A stretch of 9,592 nt of DNA from ZLKRG08 sp963977625 (GTDB lineage: Bacteria > Actinomycetota > Actinomycetes > Nanopelagicales > Nanopelagicaceae), in NCBI GenBank assembly GCA_963977625.1, contig CAXBPX010000045.1:1-9592 (forward strand), written 5' to 3'. Of the stretch, positions 1 to 6,246 are shown one piece after another; position 1 is the stretch's first letter; every line of letters starts with the position of its first letter. Position numbers and translations under genes: made by a program. The notes beneath the pieces are model-generated. The model did not search any database. It was not told the origin of the DNA and saw only the letters and a program-made list of their open reading frames with translations.

Positions 1-128
1 ACTGCAGCGCCTGCTGCACCAATTACAACTGCTTGCATATCCGAATCAATACTGCGTGCAGCAGTTAAAGCACGAGTTGATAATGGATCTAGTGTTCCAC
101 GATCGTGATCTACCAATACCAAAATCAT
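1..128 (-). CDS. etfA: Electron transfer flavoprotein alpha subunit, N-terminal part (cut by window edge)
   Basis: The first 42 codons of a gene that runs off the left edge. The protein begins MILVLVDHDRGTLDPLSTRA and continues to a VVIGAAGAA stretch, which matches the usual EtfA opening (a hydrophobic strand, an acidic/His turn, then a Gly/Ala-rich segment). EtfA with EtfB forms the FAD-carrying heterodimer that accepts electrons from flavin dehydrogenases and passes them to ETF:quinone oxidoreductase. The FAD-binding C-terminal domain is outside the window. The start is well supported: it overlaps the etfB stop by one base (TAATG) and has GGAG seven bases upstream inside etfB. The etfBA order and coupling, directly after a dimethylglycine dehydrogenase-like gene, suggest this ETF is the partner of that enzyme. 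Confidence 0.88.
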   Translation of the reverse strand, partial: MILVLVDHDRGTLDPLSTRALTAARSIDSDMQAVVIGAAGAA

Positions 129-883
129 TAGAGCACTCCAATCTGCTTAAATTTTTCAACTAAGGCCGGAACCGCATCTGTACCATTACCAAGAATTTCT
201 GCACCTGTGGCTTTTGATGGCACTACCGTAAGTTTTAACTTTTCAAGTTTTGGTGCACTGCCACCAGCAGCTTTAATATCTACCGGTTTTTTGCGAGCCT
301 GCATACGTCCAGGAACTGATGGATAGCGTGGCACGTTTAAACCATCTCGTACTGTAACAATTGCTGGAAGTGGCGCTTCATAAACTTCGCGCTGAGTTCC
401 GACAACTCGTTCGCCGCGAACTTTTCCGCCTTCAACTTTCATTGCCTTTACGTTTGTGATGATTGGCATGCCCAATGCATGTGCAACGCGAATGTGTATT
501 TGATATCCAGCACTATCAGCAGATTCGGCACCAAAGATAATCATGTCGAACTTTGTAGGTTCGGCTTTGATTGCCTCTACTAGTGCATTTGCAGTTGCTT
601 GTGGATCCCAATCATTGCCATCAGTCTCAAGCAAGATGGCGCGAGCTGCACCGACTGCAAGTGATGCGCGTAGCTGTTCTTCAGCATCTGTTGGTCCAAG
701 TGTTAACAGTGTTAGTTGTCCGCCAATTTGTTCGGTTAACTGCACTCCAGCTTCAACTGCATTCTCTTCATGTGGAGAGATGCCATATCCCATGTTGTCG
801 GTTTGAAGTGACATGTTGTCCGGTGTCAGCATTAATTGACTGCCGGTAATTGGCACTCGTTTAATGCAAGCAAGAATCTCCAT
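128..883 (-). CDS. etfB: Electron transfer flavoprotein beta subunit
   Basis: A 251-residue protein, the normal length for EtfB. It opens with MEILACIKRVP, matching the family's short first strand ending in (V/I)KRV. The nucleotide-binding region follows at about residues 115-140 (FGAESADSAGYQ, then HALGMP). The strongly conserved EtfB signature is at 165-200: REVYEAPLPAIVTV, then GLNVPRYPSVPGRMQARKKP. EtfB packs against EtfA, binds AMP in classical ETFs, and forms the docking surface for partner dehydrogenases. The ATG start lies three bases after the stop of the dehydrogenase-like gene, and the stop overlaps the etfA start, so the three form one transcription unit. I cannot tell from the sequence alone whether this is a classical or a bifurcating ETF. 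The context beside an amine dehydrogenase favours classical. Confidence 0.95.
   Translation of the reverse strand: MEILACIKRVPITGSQLMLTPDNMSLQTDNMGYGISPHEENAVEAGVQLTEQIGGQLTLLTLGPTDAEEQLRASLAVGAARAILLETDGNDWDPQATANALVEAIKAEPTKFDMIIFGAESADSAGYQIHIRVAHALGMPIITNVKAMKVEGGKVRGERVVGTQREVYEAPLPAIVTVRDGLNVPRYPSVPGRMQARKKPVDIKAAGGSAPKLEKLKLTVVPSKATGAEILGNGTDAVPALVEKFKQIGVL
136..139 (-). promoter_or_regulatory. Ribosome binding site for etfA inside the end of etfB
   Basis: GGAG on the minus strand lies seven bases before the etfA ATG (128-126), within the last codons of etfB. With the one-base stop/start overlap it fixes the etfA start and indicates translational coupling of the two ETF subunits. Confidence 0.6.
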
Positions 884-886
884 TAT

Positions 887-3406
887 TTAGCCCAAAATCC
901 TTTCATTGCTTGAATCAAATACTGGTGTAATACCTACTTCAGCAATACTGCATGGATATTGCTCACCTAAGTACTCAACTAAGAATTTATTACCAACTTT
1001 TGCCATTTCAGTAGGAATGAATGACATCAGAATGTGTTTTCCAAGTGAAGGTGCTGAACCTGCAGAAGTCACATACGAACGTCGTCCATGTGCATCTTCA
1101 ATCGTCTTTCCATCAAGAGTCAGAATTGGTTCTTTGCCCAGCATGTAACGCTTAACACCTGATTTTGATTTGTGATCATCAACAAAAAGAGTGCAGAGCA
1201 TGGTTACTGGCTTCTCTGCGCGGTGCTTTTCATGTGCCGCACGACCAATAAAATCTTGTTCTTTCAACTTTGGAGTTTGCATTCCGCATTCAACAACGTT
1301 GTATTCGGTTTCAAGTTCGGCGCCATAAGCACGGTAATTCTTTTCAAGACGACCAGTGGTTCCGTAAACACCAATACCAACTGGAATCAAACCGTGGTTC
1401 TTACCTGATTCCCAAATCTGATCCCAAAGCTTCTCGCCTTGTTCCATTGGAATGTAAAGTTCCCAACCAAGATCTCCGACATAAGAAATACGAGATGCTA
1501 AAACTCTAAGAGAACCGATTTCGATTGTTTTGCAAGTACCAAACTTAAAGGCTTCATTTGAAACATCTGCCTTGGTAATTGCTTGTAAAATTTTTCGCGC
1601 ATTTGGACCCCAAATACCGATGGTTGTGTAGGTGGATGTTAAATCTGCAATTGCGGCTGTGCCATCTGCAGGAAGTAGATCTGCAAACCACTTCTTATCT
1701 GCCATTCCGTGTGCACCACCAGTTACAACTCGGAAATGATTAGTTCCAAGGCGCATAATGGTTAAGTCAGATTTAAATCCACCATTTGGACCAAGTACAG
1801 GTGTGTAAACCACGCGACCAATTGCCACATCCATCTGGCGAAGCGCTGCCTTCTGAACAACTGCGAGCGCTGATGGGCCGGTGATATCGAAGATGAAGAA
1901 TGCTGAAAGATCAACAATTCCAGCGGTTTCACGCATCTGTAGGTGCTCTGCGTTGATGATTGGTGACCACCAACGTGATTCCCATTCGGCTTCACGCGGC
2001 ATAACTTTGTCACCGAATTTTGCTACTAAATCCTTATTGCACTCATACCAGAATGGGCGCTCCCAACCCGCAGTCTCATAGAAAACTGCGCCGAGCGCTT
2101 TTTCGCGATCATACATAGAAGATTTACGAACACCACGATTTGATTCGTACTGTTCGTTTGGATGAACAATTCCGTAAGTTTTATTGAAGCTTTCCGCCAC
2201 ACGTACCTTTACGTGTTCGCGTGATTTCTGGTGTTCGTGAAAGCGTGCAATGTTTGATGCATGTACATCGATTTCAGAATCGCCAAGCACCATCCACTCA
2301 GCAACTGCGCGACCAGTTCCGGGACCTTCTTTAATCCAAACTGCCGCAGCTGACCAAAGACCTTTAACTTCTGGTGTCTCTCCAAGAATTGGCATGCCAT
2401 CTGGAGTGTAAGAAAGAATTCCATTGATTGCATACTTTTCCCGAACTGTTTCATCTCCAAGGATGGATGGAACTAATTCATATGCATGCTCATCTTGGAT
2501 ATCAAAATCTTTTTGGGTAAATGGGAATTCAGTTGGTGATAACGCAGCTGCTGCATTCGAAGGAATTTCATTTGCTTCGTAAAGAATTGGACGGTGTGCA
2601 TATGATCCAATTTCAAGTCCAGTGCCGTGTTGACGTTCGTACATGTTGGTATCCATGTCGCGAATAATTGGCCATTCAATATCGCCTTTGGCATCTTTAA
2701 AGAATGGAACTGGTCCAACATCTTTCATTTGATGAACTGCAGGAGTTAATGGAATCTCCGCGCCAGCCATCTTCGCTAATTGTGCTGACCAGCAACCGGT
2801 GGCAATTACTACATATTCAGCTTCGATATCACCTTGATCAGTTTTAACGCGTTTGATGCGACCATTCTCAACATCCATTCCTTGCACCTCTACATTGGCA
2901 AAGCTTTGGGCAGCTCCCATTTCAATCGCCTTTTCGCGCATTAAAGTTCCCGCTCGCAGTGAATCCACTACACCCACTGTTGGCTGGTAATAACCGCCGA
3001 GAATTACTGATTCTTCGATATATGGCACTAACTCTTTTACCTCTGCAGCAGTAACAATTCGACCACCATCAATACCCCAAGATTTAGCGCTGGTAATACG
3101 TCGAGTAAGTTCTTGCATACGTTCTGGGGTGCGTGCGATTTCAATGCCGCCAGATTCAGTAAAGCAATTTAATTCTTTATATTGCTTCATAGAATCTGCA
3201 GTTATGTGTGCCATCTCTTTGTTGTGATCCACTGGGAAAATAAAGTTTGATGCGTGACCTGTCGAACCTCCGGGATTTGGCAACGGCCCTTTATCAATTT
3301 GTACTAAATCTTTCCATCCTAATCTTGCTAAATGGTAAAGAAGCGAATTACCGACAATGCCAGCGCCAATAACTACGCATTTAGCTTTTGCAGGAAGTGT
3401 TGCCAT
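887..3406 (-). CDS. Dimethylglycine/sarcosine dehydrogenase-like FAD oxidoreductase fused to a GcvT folate domain
   Basis: An 839-residue cytosolic flavoprotein, the usual length for the dimethylglycine dehydrogenase/oxidase family (about 830). Residues 10-375 form the DAO-type FAD domain: the dinucleotide motif GAGIVG (14-19), then GGSTGHA, where His51 occupies the position that carries covalent FAD in relatives. His225 and the Tyr residues of the MYERQH...GSYAHRP segment (256, 269) match the active-site His/Tyr of the Arthrobacter enzyme, as I recall it. A linker (about 380-435) precedes the GcvT aminomethyltransferase domain (about 440-725; Asp547 in KSDLTIMRL; YVGDLGWELY at 642-651) and its C-terminal barrel. 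Expected chemistry is oxidative N-demethylation, with the one-carbon unit captured as methylene-tetrahydrofolate. The adjacent etfBA suggests ETF rather than oxygen as acceptor. The ATG has a strong Shine-Dalgarno. The exact substrate (dimethylglycine, sarcosine or another N-methyl amine) is inferred. Confidence 0.88.
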   Translation of the reverse strand: MATLPAKAKCVVIGAGIVGNSLLYHLARLGWKDLVQIDKGPLPNPGGSTGHASNFIFPVDHNKEMAHITADSMKQYKELNCFTESGGIEIARTPERMQELTRRITSAKSWGIDGGRIVTAAEVKELVPYIEESVILGGYYQPTVGVVDSLRAGTLMREKAIEMGAAQSFANVEVQGMDVENGRIKRVKTDQGDIEAEYVVIATGCWSAQLAKMAGAEIPLTPAVHQMKDVGPVPFFKDAKGDIEWPIIRDMDTNMYERQHGTGLEIGSYAHRPILYEANEIPSNAAAALSPTEFPFTQKDFDIQDEHAYELVPSILGDETVREKYAINGILSYTPDGMPILGETPEVKGLWSAAAVWIKEGPGTGRAVAEWMVLGDSEIDVHASNIARFHEHQKSREHVKVRVAESFNKTYGIVHPNEQYESNRGVRKSSMYDREKALGAVFYETAGWERPFWYECNKDLVAKFGDKVMPREAEWESRWWSPIINAEHLQMRETAGIVDLSAFFIFDITGPSALAVVQKAALRQMDVAIGRVVYTPVLGPNGGFKSDLTIMRLGTNHFRVVTGGAHGMADKKWFADLLPADGTAAIADLTSTYTTIGIWGPNARKILQAITKADVSNEAFKFGTCKTIEIGSLRVLASRISYVGDLGWELYIPMEQGEKLWDQIWESGKNHGLIPVGIGVYGTTGRLEKNYRAYGAELETEYNVVECGMQTPKLKEQDFIGRAAHEKHRAEKPVTMLCTLFVDDHKSKSGVKRYMLGKEPILTLDGKTIEDAHGRRSYVTSAGSAPSLGKHILMSFIPTEMAKVGNKFLVEYLGEQYPCSIAEVGITPVFDSSNERILG

Positions 3407-3413
3407 GATATTT

Positions 3414-3419
3414 CTCCTT
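3414..3419 (-). promoter_or_regulatory. Strong ribosome binding site for the dehydrogenase gene
   Basis: AAGGAG on the minus strand, seven bases before the ATG at 3406, in the 20-base gap after the gntR stop. It confirms the chosen start. It is one of the few strong Shine-Dalgarno sites in the window, as expected for a highly made enzyme behind a weakly made regulator on one mRNA. Confidence 0.75.
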
Positions 3420-3426
3420 GGGGTCC

Positions 3427-4083
3427 TTATAGGCTTTTCCGAATAGTGGTTTCGAAACCTTCAATATGTTCGCGCATCGCTAGTTCTGCTGCTTGCTTAT
3501 TTCCATCAAGTATGGACTGCAGTAAAGCGCGATGTTCGATAATTGCATCTTCTAATTCTGAGATGCGCTCTAGCGCCATAAACCAGATGCGCAGTGCATG
3601 TGCGTAGTACTGATCTAAAGTTGACACTAGAAAATCATTATGGGTTGCCGCGTAAATTTGATGATGAATACGTTGATCTAATTGAATCAACTTTTCCATC
3701 TTTGGTTCGCCTTTAATGGCATCTATCTCTTTGATTAATTGCGAAATTACGGTGCGATCTTGCGATGTCGCTCTTTCTGCTGCAAGTCCAGCTGCCTGTA
3801 TTTCTAATTGTCCGCGAACTTCTGAAATGGCTGCTAAATCTTTTACATCGACACCGGCAACAAACATGCCACGACGTGGATAAACTTCAATTAATTTCTC
3901 ATTTGCTAAATTACGAAGCGCTTCGCGAATTGGAGTTCGACCCATCTCTAAAGCGGCCATCAATTCACTCTCAGAAATCACAGAACCCGGGCGCAGCTCG
4001 CAACTTATGATCATCGAACGAATTTGGGCATAGGCCTCATCGCTTAGCGATTGGCTCTCCCTCGTTGGATGAATCAAACTCAC
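3427..4083 (-). CDS. GntR-family (FadR/FCD type) transcriptional regulator
   Basis: A 218-residue DNA-binding regulator. Residues 13-78 form the GntR winged helix, with the recognition stretch SESELMAALEMGRTPIREAL and the wing YPRRGMFVAGV. The rest is an FCD effector domain that keeps the Asp-His-His-His metal/ligand pattern (Asp136, His140, His184, His206). An open frame continues 24 codons upstream to a TTG at 4155, but that stretch overlaps moaD and encodes the promoter and palindrome. I therefore choose the GTG at 4083, which lies six bases after a -10 box and implies leaderless translation. The length then fits FCD regulators. It is the first gene of the probable gntR-dehydrogenase-etfBA operon, so it most likely represses that operon and itself, released by an N-methylated amine or a product. 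The effector is not known. Confidence 0.88.
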   Translation of the reverse strand: MSLIHPTRESQSLSDEAYAQIRSMIISCELRPGSVISESELMAALEMGRTPIREALRNLANEKLIEVYPRRGMFVAGVDVKDLAAISEVRGQLEIQAAGLAAERATSQDRTVISQLIKEIDAIKGEPKMEKLIQLDQRIHHQIYAATHNDFLVSTLDQYYAHALRIWFMALERISELEDAIIEHRALLQSILDGNKQAAELAMREHIEGFETTIRKSL

Positions 4084-4089
4084 GGAGCG

Positions 4090-4118
4090 AACATATATCA
4101 GTGATATATCAATGACAA
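4090..4118 (-). promoter_or_regulatory. Promoter of the gntR-dehydrogenase-etf operon
   Basis: On the minus strand, TTGTCA (4118-4113) is followed by 17 bases and TATGTT (4095-4090), close to the sigma-70/SigA consensus with ideal spacing. The GTG of gntR begins six bases after the -10, so transcription would begin at or next to the start codon and the mRNA would be leaderless, a common arrangement in actinobacteria. The spacer contains the palindrome listed separately. Confidence 0.65.
4093..4109. promoter_or_regulatory. Probable GntR operator: perfect 8-1-8 palindrome
   Basis: ATATATCA-G-TGATATAT is a perfect inverted repeat of two 8-base arms around one base. It lies wholly within the region between the -35 and -10 boxes of the gntR promoter, except that its left edge touches the -10. 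Because the arms contain ATATAT, the same site also reads as a direct repeat of TGATATAT at an 11-base period, one helical turn. Size and position suit a dimeric FCD-type GntR regulator acting as autorepressor. Binding here would also cover the -35 region expected for moaD on the other strand. Confidence 0.62.
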
Positions 4119-4128
4119 GGCTTTGCGC

Positions 4129-4134
4129 TACTCT
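4129..4134 (+). promoter_or_regulatory. Candidate -10 box for moaD
   Basis: TACTCT fits the TANNNT pattern and lies seven bases before the GTG proposed as the moaD start, consistent with a leaderless or nearly leaderless transcript. No convincing -35 is visible; the place where one would be (about 4105-4111) lies in the right arm of the palindrome. This is a weak call. Confidence 0.35.
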
Positions 4135-4141
4135 TTTTCTC

Positions 4142-4378
4142 GTGGCTAAGGTCAATTTTTACGCGGCAGCTAGGGCAGCTGCCGGCGCAGCTACTTTAGA
4201 AATCCATGCGGAGAGCTTGGGCGCTTTGATCTTGGCTCTTTCCAGCCAGAACGCTGAATTAGCCAAATTGCTGCCTACCTGTTCATACCTTTTAAATAGC
4301 GAAGCCTGTACTGAGTTAACTCAAGTATTACGACCAGAAGATAATTTAGATGTGTTGCCACAATTTGCGGGCGGCTAA
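4142..4378 (+). CDS. moaD: Molybdopterin synthase small subunit (MoaD, ThiS/ubiquitin fold)
   Basis: A 78-residue ubiquitin-like protein and the only plus-strand gene here. It begins VAKVNFYAAARAAAG, the typical MoaD opening (a short strand, then F/Y-A-A-x-R-x-A-x-G), and ends DNLDVLPQFAGG. The C-terminal Gly-Gly is the residue pair that is adenylylated by MoeB and then thiocarboxylated to donate sulfur to cyclic pyranopterin monophosphate within the MoaD-MoaE complex. An in-frame ATG at 4112 would add ten residues, but it sits at the edge of the palindrome and has no Shine-Dalgarno. The GTG at 4142 gives the family length. Its partner moaE lies in the opposite-strand operon. The stop codon overlaps that of moaA on the other strand, and the 5' end faces gntR across 58 bases. 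Confidence 0.85.
   Translation: MAKVNFYAAARAAAGAATLEIHAESLGALILALSSQNAELAKLLPTCSYLLNSEACTELTQVLRPEDNLDVLPQFAGG
4164..4184. repeat. GC-rich perfect hairpin in the 5' end of moaD
   Basis: CGGCAGCT, five bases, then AGCTGCCG: an 8-base perfect stem within codons 8-15 of moaD, in the part encoding the Ala-rich AAARAAAG stretch. No T-run follows on either strand, so it is not a standard intrinsic terminator. It may simply reflect alanine codons, or may slow antisense transcripts coming from moaA. Confidence 0.4.
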
Positions 4379-5373
4379 CCACCAATAGCAGACATTGGCC
4401 GGACTGGTTTTACGAAATCTGGATTATTAATTCCGTGGCCAGGTAGTTTCGCTTTCACGGAAAGTCCAAACGCTTTCACAATATCTTGGCGCTTCTCTGC
4501 ATCACTTAATCGACCATTTCTTAAAATACTTCTTAAATCTGTCTCTTCATTTGAAAAGAGGCAATTTCGCAATTGTCCATCAGATGTCAATCTCAAACGA
4601 TCACAGTTTGCACAGAATGAACGAGTCACACTTCCAATTATGCCGACAGTTGCCGGTCCGCCATTTATATAAAACTCTTCTGCAGGCGAAGAGCCGCGAT
4701 CTGACACCGGAGTTAATTCAAATTCTGAATTTAGTTGTTGAAAAATCTCATCTGCCGTAATTAAATTTTCTCTGGTCCAAGCATCTCCTGCATCTAAAGG
4801 CATCTGTTCGATAAAGCGTAAGTTTAAGTTTTCAGAAAGTGCCCATTTCAATAATGGTAAAGCTTCGTCATCATTTATGCCTCGCATCAAAACCGTATTA
4901 ATTTTTATAGGTGCTAACCCTGCACTTCTGGCTGCGGCAATTCCTTCGATGACATCGTCGTATCGATCGCGAAATGTTAAACGCTTAAATCGTTCCCAAT
5001 CCAAAGTATCCAAACTAATATTTATACGGCGCAATCCCGCTTCCGCTAAAGCTTTTGCCACTTTTGCCAGCGCTACACCGTTGGTGGTCATTGATAATTC
5101 TGGTGCTTTTTCTAATGAATTAATGCGGCTGACTATTTCGACAATATCTGGGCGCAGTAATGGTTCGCCGCCAGTTAAGCGCACTTCAGATACCCCTTGA
5201 GATACTGCAATATCTATAACGTTAACTAATTCATTGGCAGTTAATAATGATTCGGTCGGTAGCCATTTATCAAAATTAAAGGGCATGCAATAGGTACATC
5301 TAAGTGAGCAACGATCTGTAAGGGAAACTCGTAAGTCTCGATGCACTCGCCCAAAAGAATCAATCAAACTCAT
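4375..5373 (-). CDS. moaA: GTP 3',8-cyclase (radical SAM), first step of molybdenum cofactor synthesis
   Basis: A 332-residue radical-SAM enzyme that rearranges GTP to 3',8-cyclo-7,8-dihydro-GTP, the substrate of MoaC. The N-terminal 4Fe-4S site is Cys22, Cys26, Cys29 (CxxxCxxC), followed by TGGEP at 67-71 for SAM binding. The second cluster that binds GTP uses Cys254, Cys257 and Cys271 (CxxC-x13-C, in FCANCDRLRLTSDGQLRNC). The protein ends in Gly-Gly, as MoaA proteins do. All key residues are present and the length is normal. The segment after the first cluster, CMPFNFDKWLP, differs a little from the common CMP-x-EG form. The start overlaps the moaE stop as ATGA, and it is the last gene of the operon. 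Its TAG overlaps the moaD TAA on the other strand, leaving no room for a terminator. Confidence 0.96.
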   Translation of the reverse strand: MSLIDSFGRVHRDLRVSLTDRCSLRCTYCMPFNFDKWLPTESLLTANELVNVIDIAVSQGVSEVRLTGGEPLLRPDIVEIVSRINSLEKAPELSMTTNGVALAKVAKALAEAGLRRINISLDTLDWERFKRLTFRDRYDDVIEGIAAARSAGLAPIKINTVLMRGINDDEALPLLKWALSENLNLRFIEQMPLDAGDAWTRENLITADEIFQQLNSEFELTPVSDRGSSPAEEFYINGGPATVGIIGSVTRSFCANCDRLRLTSDGQLRNCLFSNEETDLRSILRNGRLSDAEKRQDIVKAFGLSVKAKLPGHGINNPDFVKPVRPMSAIGG

Positions 5374-5783
5374 GCGCTATTTACCCATTGTGTAGTGCCA
5401 TCTGAAAATTCTTGATATTTCCAAATGGGAAGTTCGGCTTTTACCCGCTCTACCAATTCAGTGCAGGCTGCAAACGCTGGTGCTCTGTGAGCTGCTGCTA
5501 CTGCCACCACAAAAGCGCTTTCGCCAATTGGAATTGCGCCATAACGATGCGCAACCGCGACATTGGTAACTTCATGTTTAATTGAAACTTCTTTTGCAAT
5601 TTTTTCAATAACTGATTGAGCAGTTGGATGTATTTCATAATTTAAAGCAGAAACTTTTTTTCCTTGATCATGATTCCTGACATCTCCGCTAAAAGTTACC
5701 ACTGCGCCAGCAGCATCGCTTTTAACTTGCGCAGCTAAAGCTTCCGCAGTAATTAACGATTCAGTTACTTGTGCCGTGATCAT
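5370..5783 (-). CDS. moaE: Molybdopterin synthase large (catalytic) subunit
   Basis: A 137-residue protein that, with MoaD thiocarboxylate, inserts two sulfurs into cyclic pyranopterin monophosphate to give molybdopterin. Conserved stretches are FSGDVRNHDQGK (31-42), HRYGAIPIGE (79-88) and VKAELPIWKYQEFSDG (114-129). Lys115 and Lys122 have the seven-residue spacing of the two active-site lysines of E. coli MoaE. I choose the ATG at 5783, which overlaps the end of moaB by 23 bases. A longer frame reaches a TTG at 5825, but that codon is a poor start and the extra 14 residues do not resemble MoaE. The stop overlaps the moaA start as ATGA. Its obligate partner moaD is not in this operon but on the other strand beyond moaA. 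Confidence 0.94.
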   Translation of the reverse strand: MITAQVTESLITAEALAAQVKSDAAGAVVTFSGDVRNHDQGKKVSALNYEIHPTAQSVIEKIAKEVSIKHEVTNVAVAHRYGAIPIGESAFVVAVAAAHRAPAFAACTELVERVKAELPIWKYQEFSDGTTQWVNSA

Positions 5784-6246
5784 GTCCAGCCAATTGATCG
5801 AAGATATGTCCTGCAAGTCTTTCAATAATTACCAAACCATCTTTAACTGCTCCTGGTGAACCAGGCAAATTTATTATTAAAGATTTACCATTTACTCCAG
5901 CTAAACCTCTGGTTAAATCTGCAGTAGGGACTTTATCTCGGGAATATGCCCTAAGCGCTTCAGCAAAGCCAGGAATTTCTTTTTCAATTAAATTCTTAGT
6001 GGCTTCAGGAGTTACATCAGTAGGAGAAATTCCAGTACCGCCAGTGGTCACAATTAAATCTACCCCGTCTGTAAGTGCGCCTTTAATAGTAGTTGAAATT
6101 TGAGTTATTTCATCCTGTACTAATTTATGACCAATAACTTGGTAACCCAAGTTTTCTAAACCAGTTTTTAAGGTAGCTCCACTTAGATCTTTATATACAC
6201 CGGCAACAGCGCGATTGCTTGCGGTAATTATGATGGCGCTTCTCAT
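5761..6246 (-). CDS. moaB: MoaB/Mog-type molybdopterin adenylyltransferase
   Basis: A 161-residue protein of the MoaB/MogA fold, which activates molybdopterin by adenylylation before MoeA inserts molybdate. Visible hallmarks are the VTTGGTGISPTDVTPEAT run (about 66-83), including the catalytic Asp of the SPTD element, then IPGFAEALR, RGLAGV, and LPGSPGAVKDG near the end. The start at 6246 forms an ATGA overlap with the moaC stop. An ATG three codons further up (6255) is the alternative. Members of this family can be named moaB or mog. Since no other adenylyltransferase gene lies in this otherwise near-complete operon, this one probably serves the Mog role. Confidence 0.92.
   Translation of the reverse strand: MRSAIIITASNRAVAGVYKDLSGATLKTGLENLGYQVIGHKLVQDEITQISTTIKGALTDGVDLIVTTGGTGISPTDVTPEATKNLIEKEIPGFAEALRAYSRDKVPTADLTRGLAGVNGKSLIINLPGSPGAVKDGLVIIERLAGHIFDQLAGHDHGTSN

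Noticed and set aside
543..849. Plus-strand open frames of 87 and 92 codons opposite etfB
   Set aside because: They lie antisense to a clearly conserved EtfB gene, show low-complexity Ser/Ala/Cys- or Leu/His-rich translations, and match no family I recognise.
1762..2721. Extra minus-strand and plus-strand open frames within the dehydrogenase gene
   Set aside because: Alternative-frame shadows of an intact 839-codon gene with every expected motif; no ribosome binding sites or domain features.
4112..4141. An ATG at 4112 giving moaD ten extra N-terminal residues
   Set aside because: No Shine-Dalgarno, no -10 box at leaderless distance, the codon abuts the palindrome, and the added residues (MTRLCATLFL) are not part of the MoaD fold. 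I cannot fully exclude it.
4164..4184. Hairpin as a rho-independent terminator for moaA read-through
   Set aside because: On the minus strand the stem is followed by CGTAAAAATTG, an A-run rather than a T-run, and there is no T-run on the plus strand either.
4877..5200. A 107-codon plus-strand frame opposite moaA
   Set aside because: Antisense to the conserved radical-SAM core; its translation has no recognisable motif.
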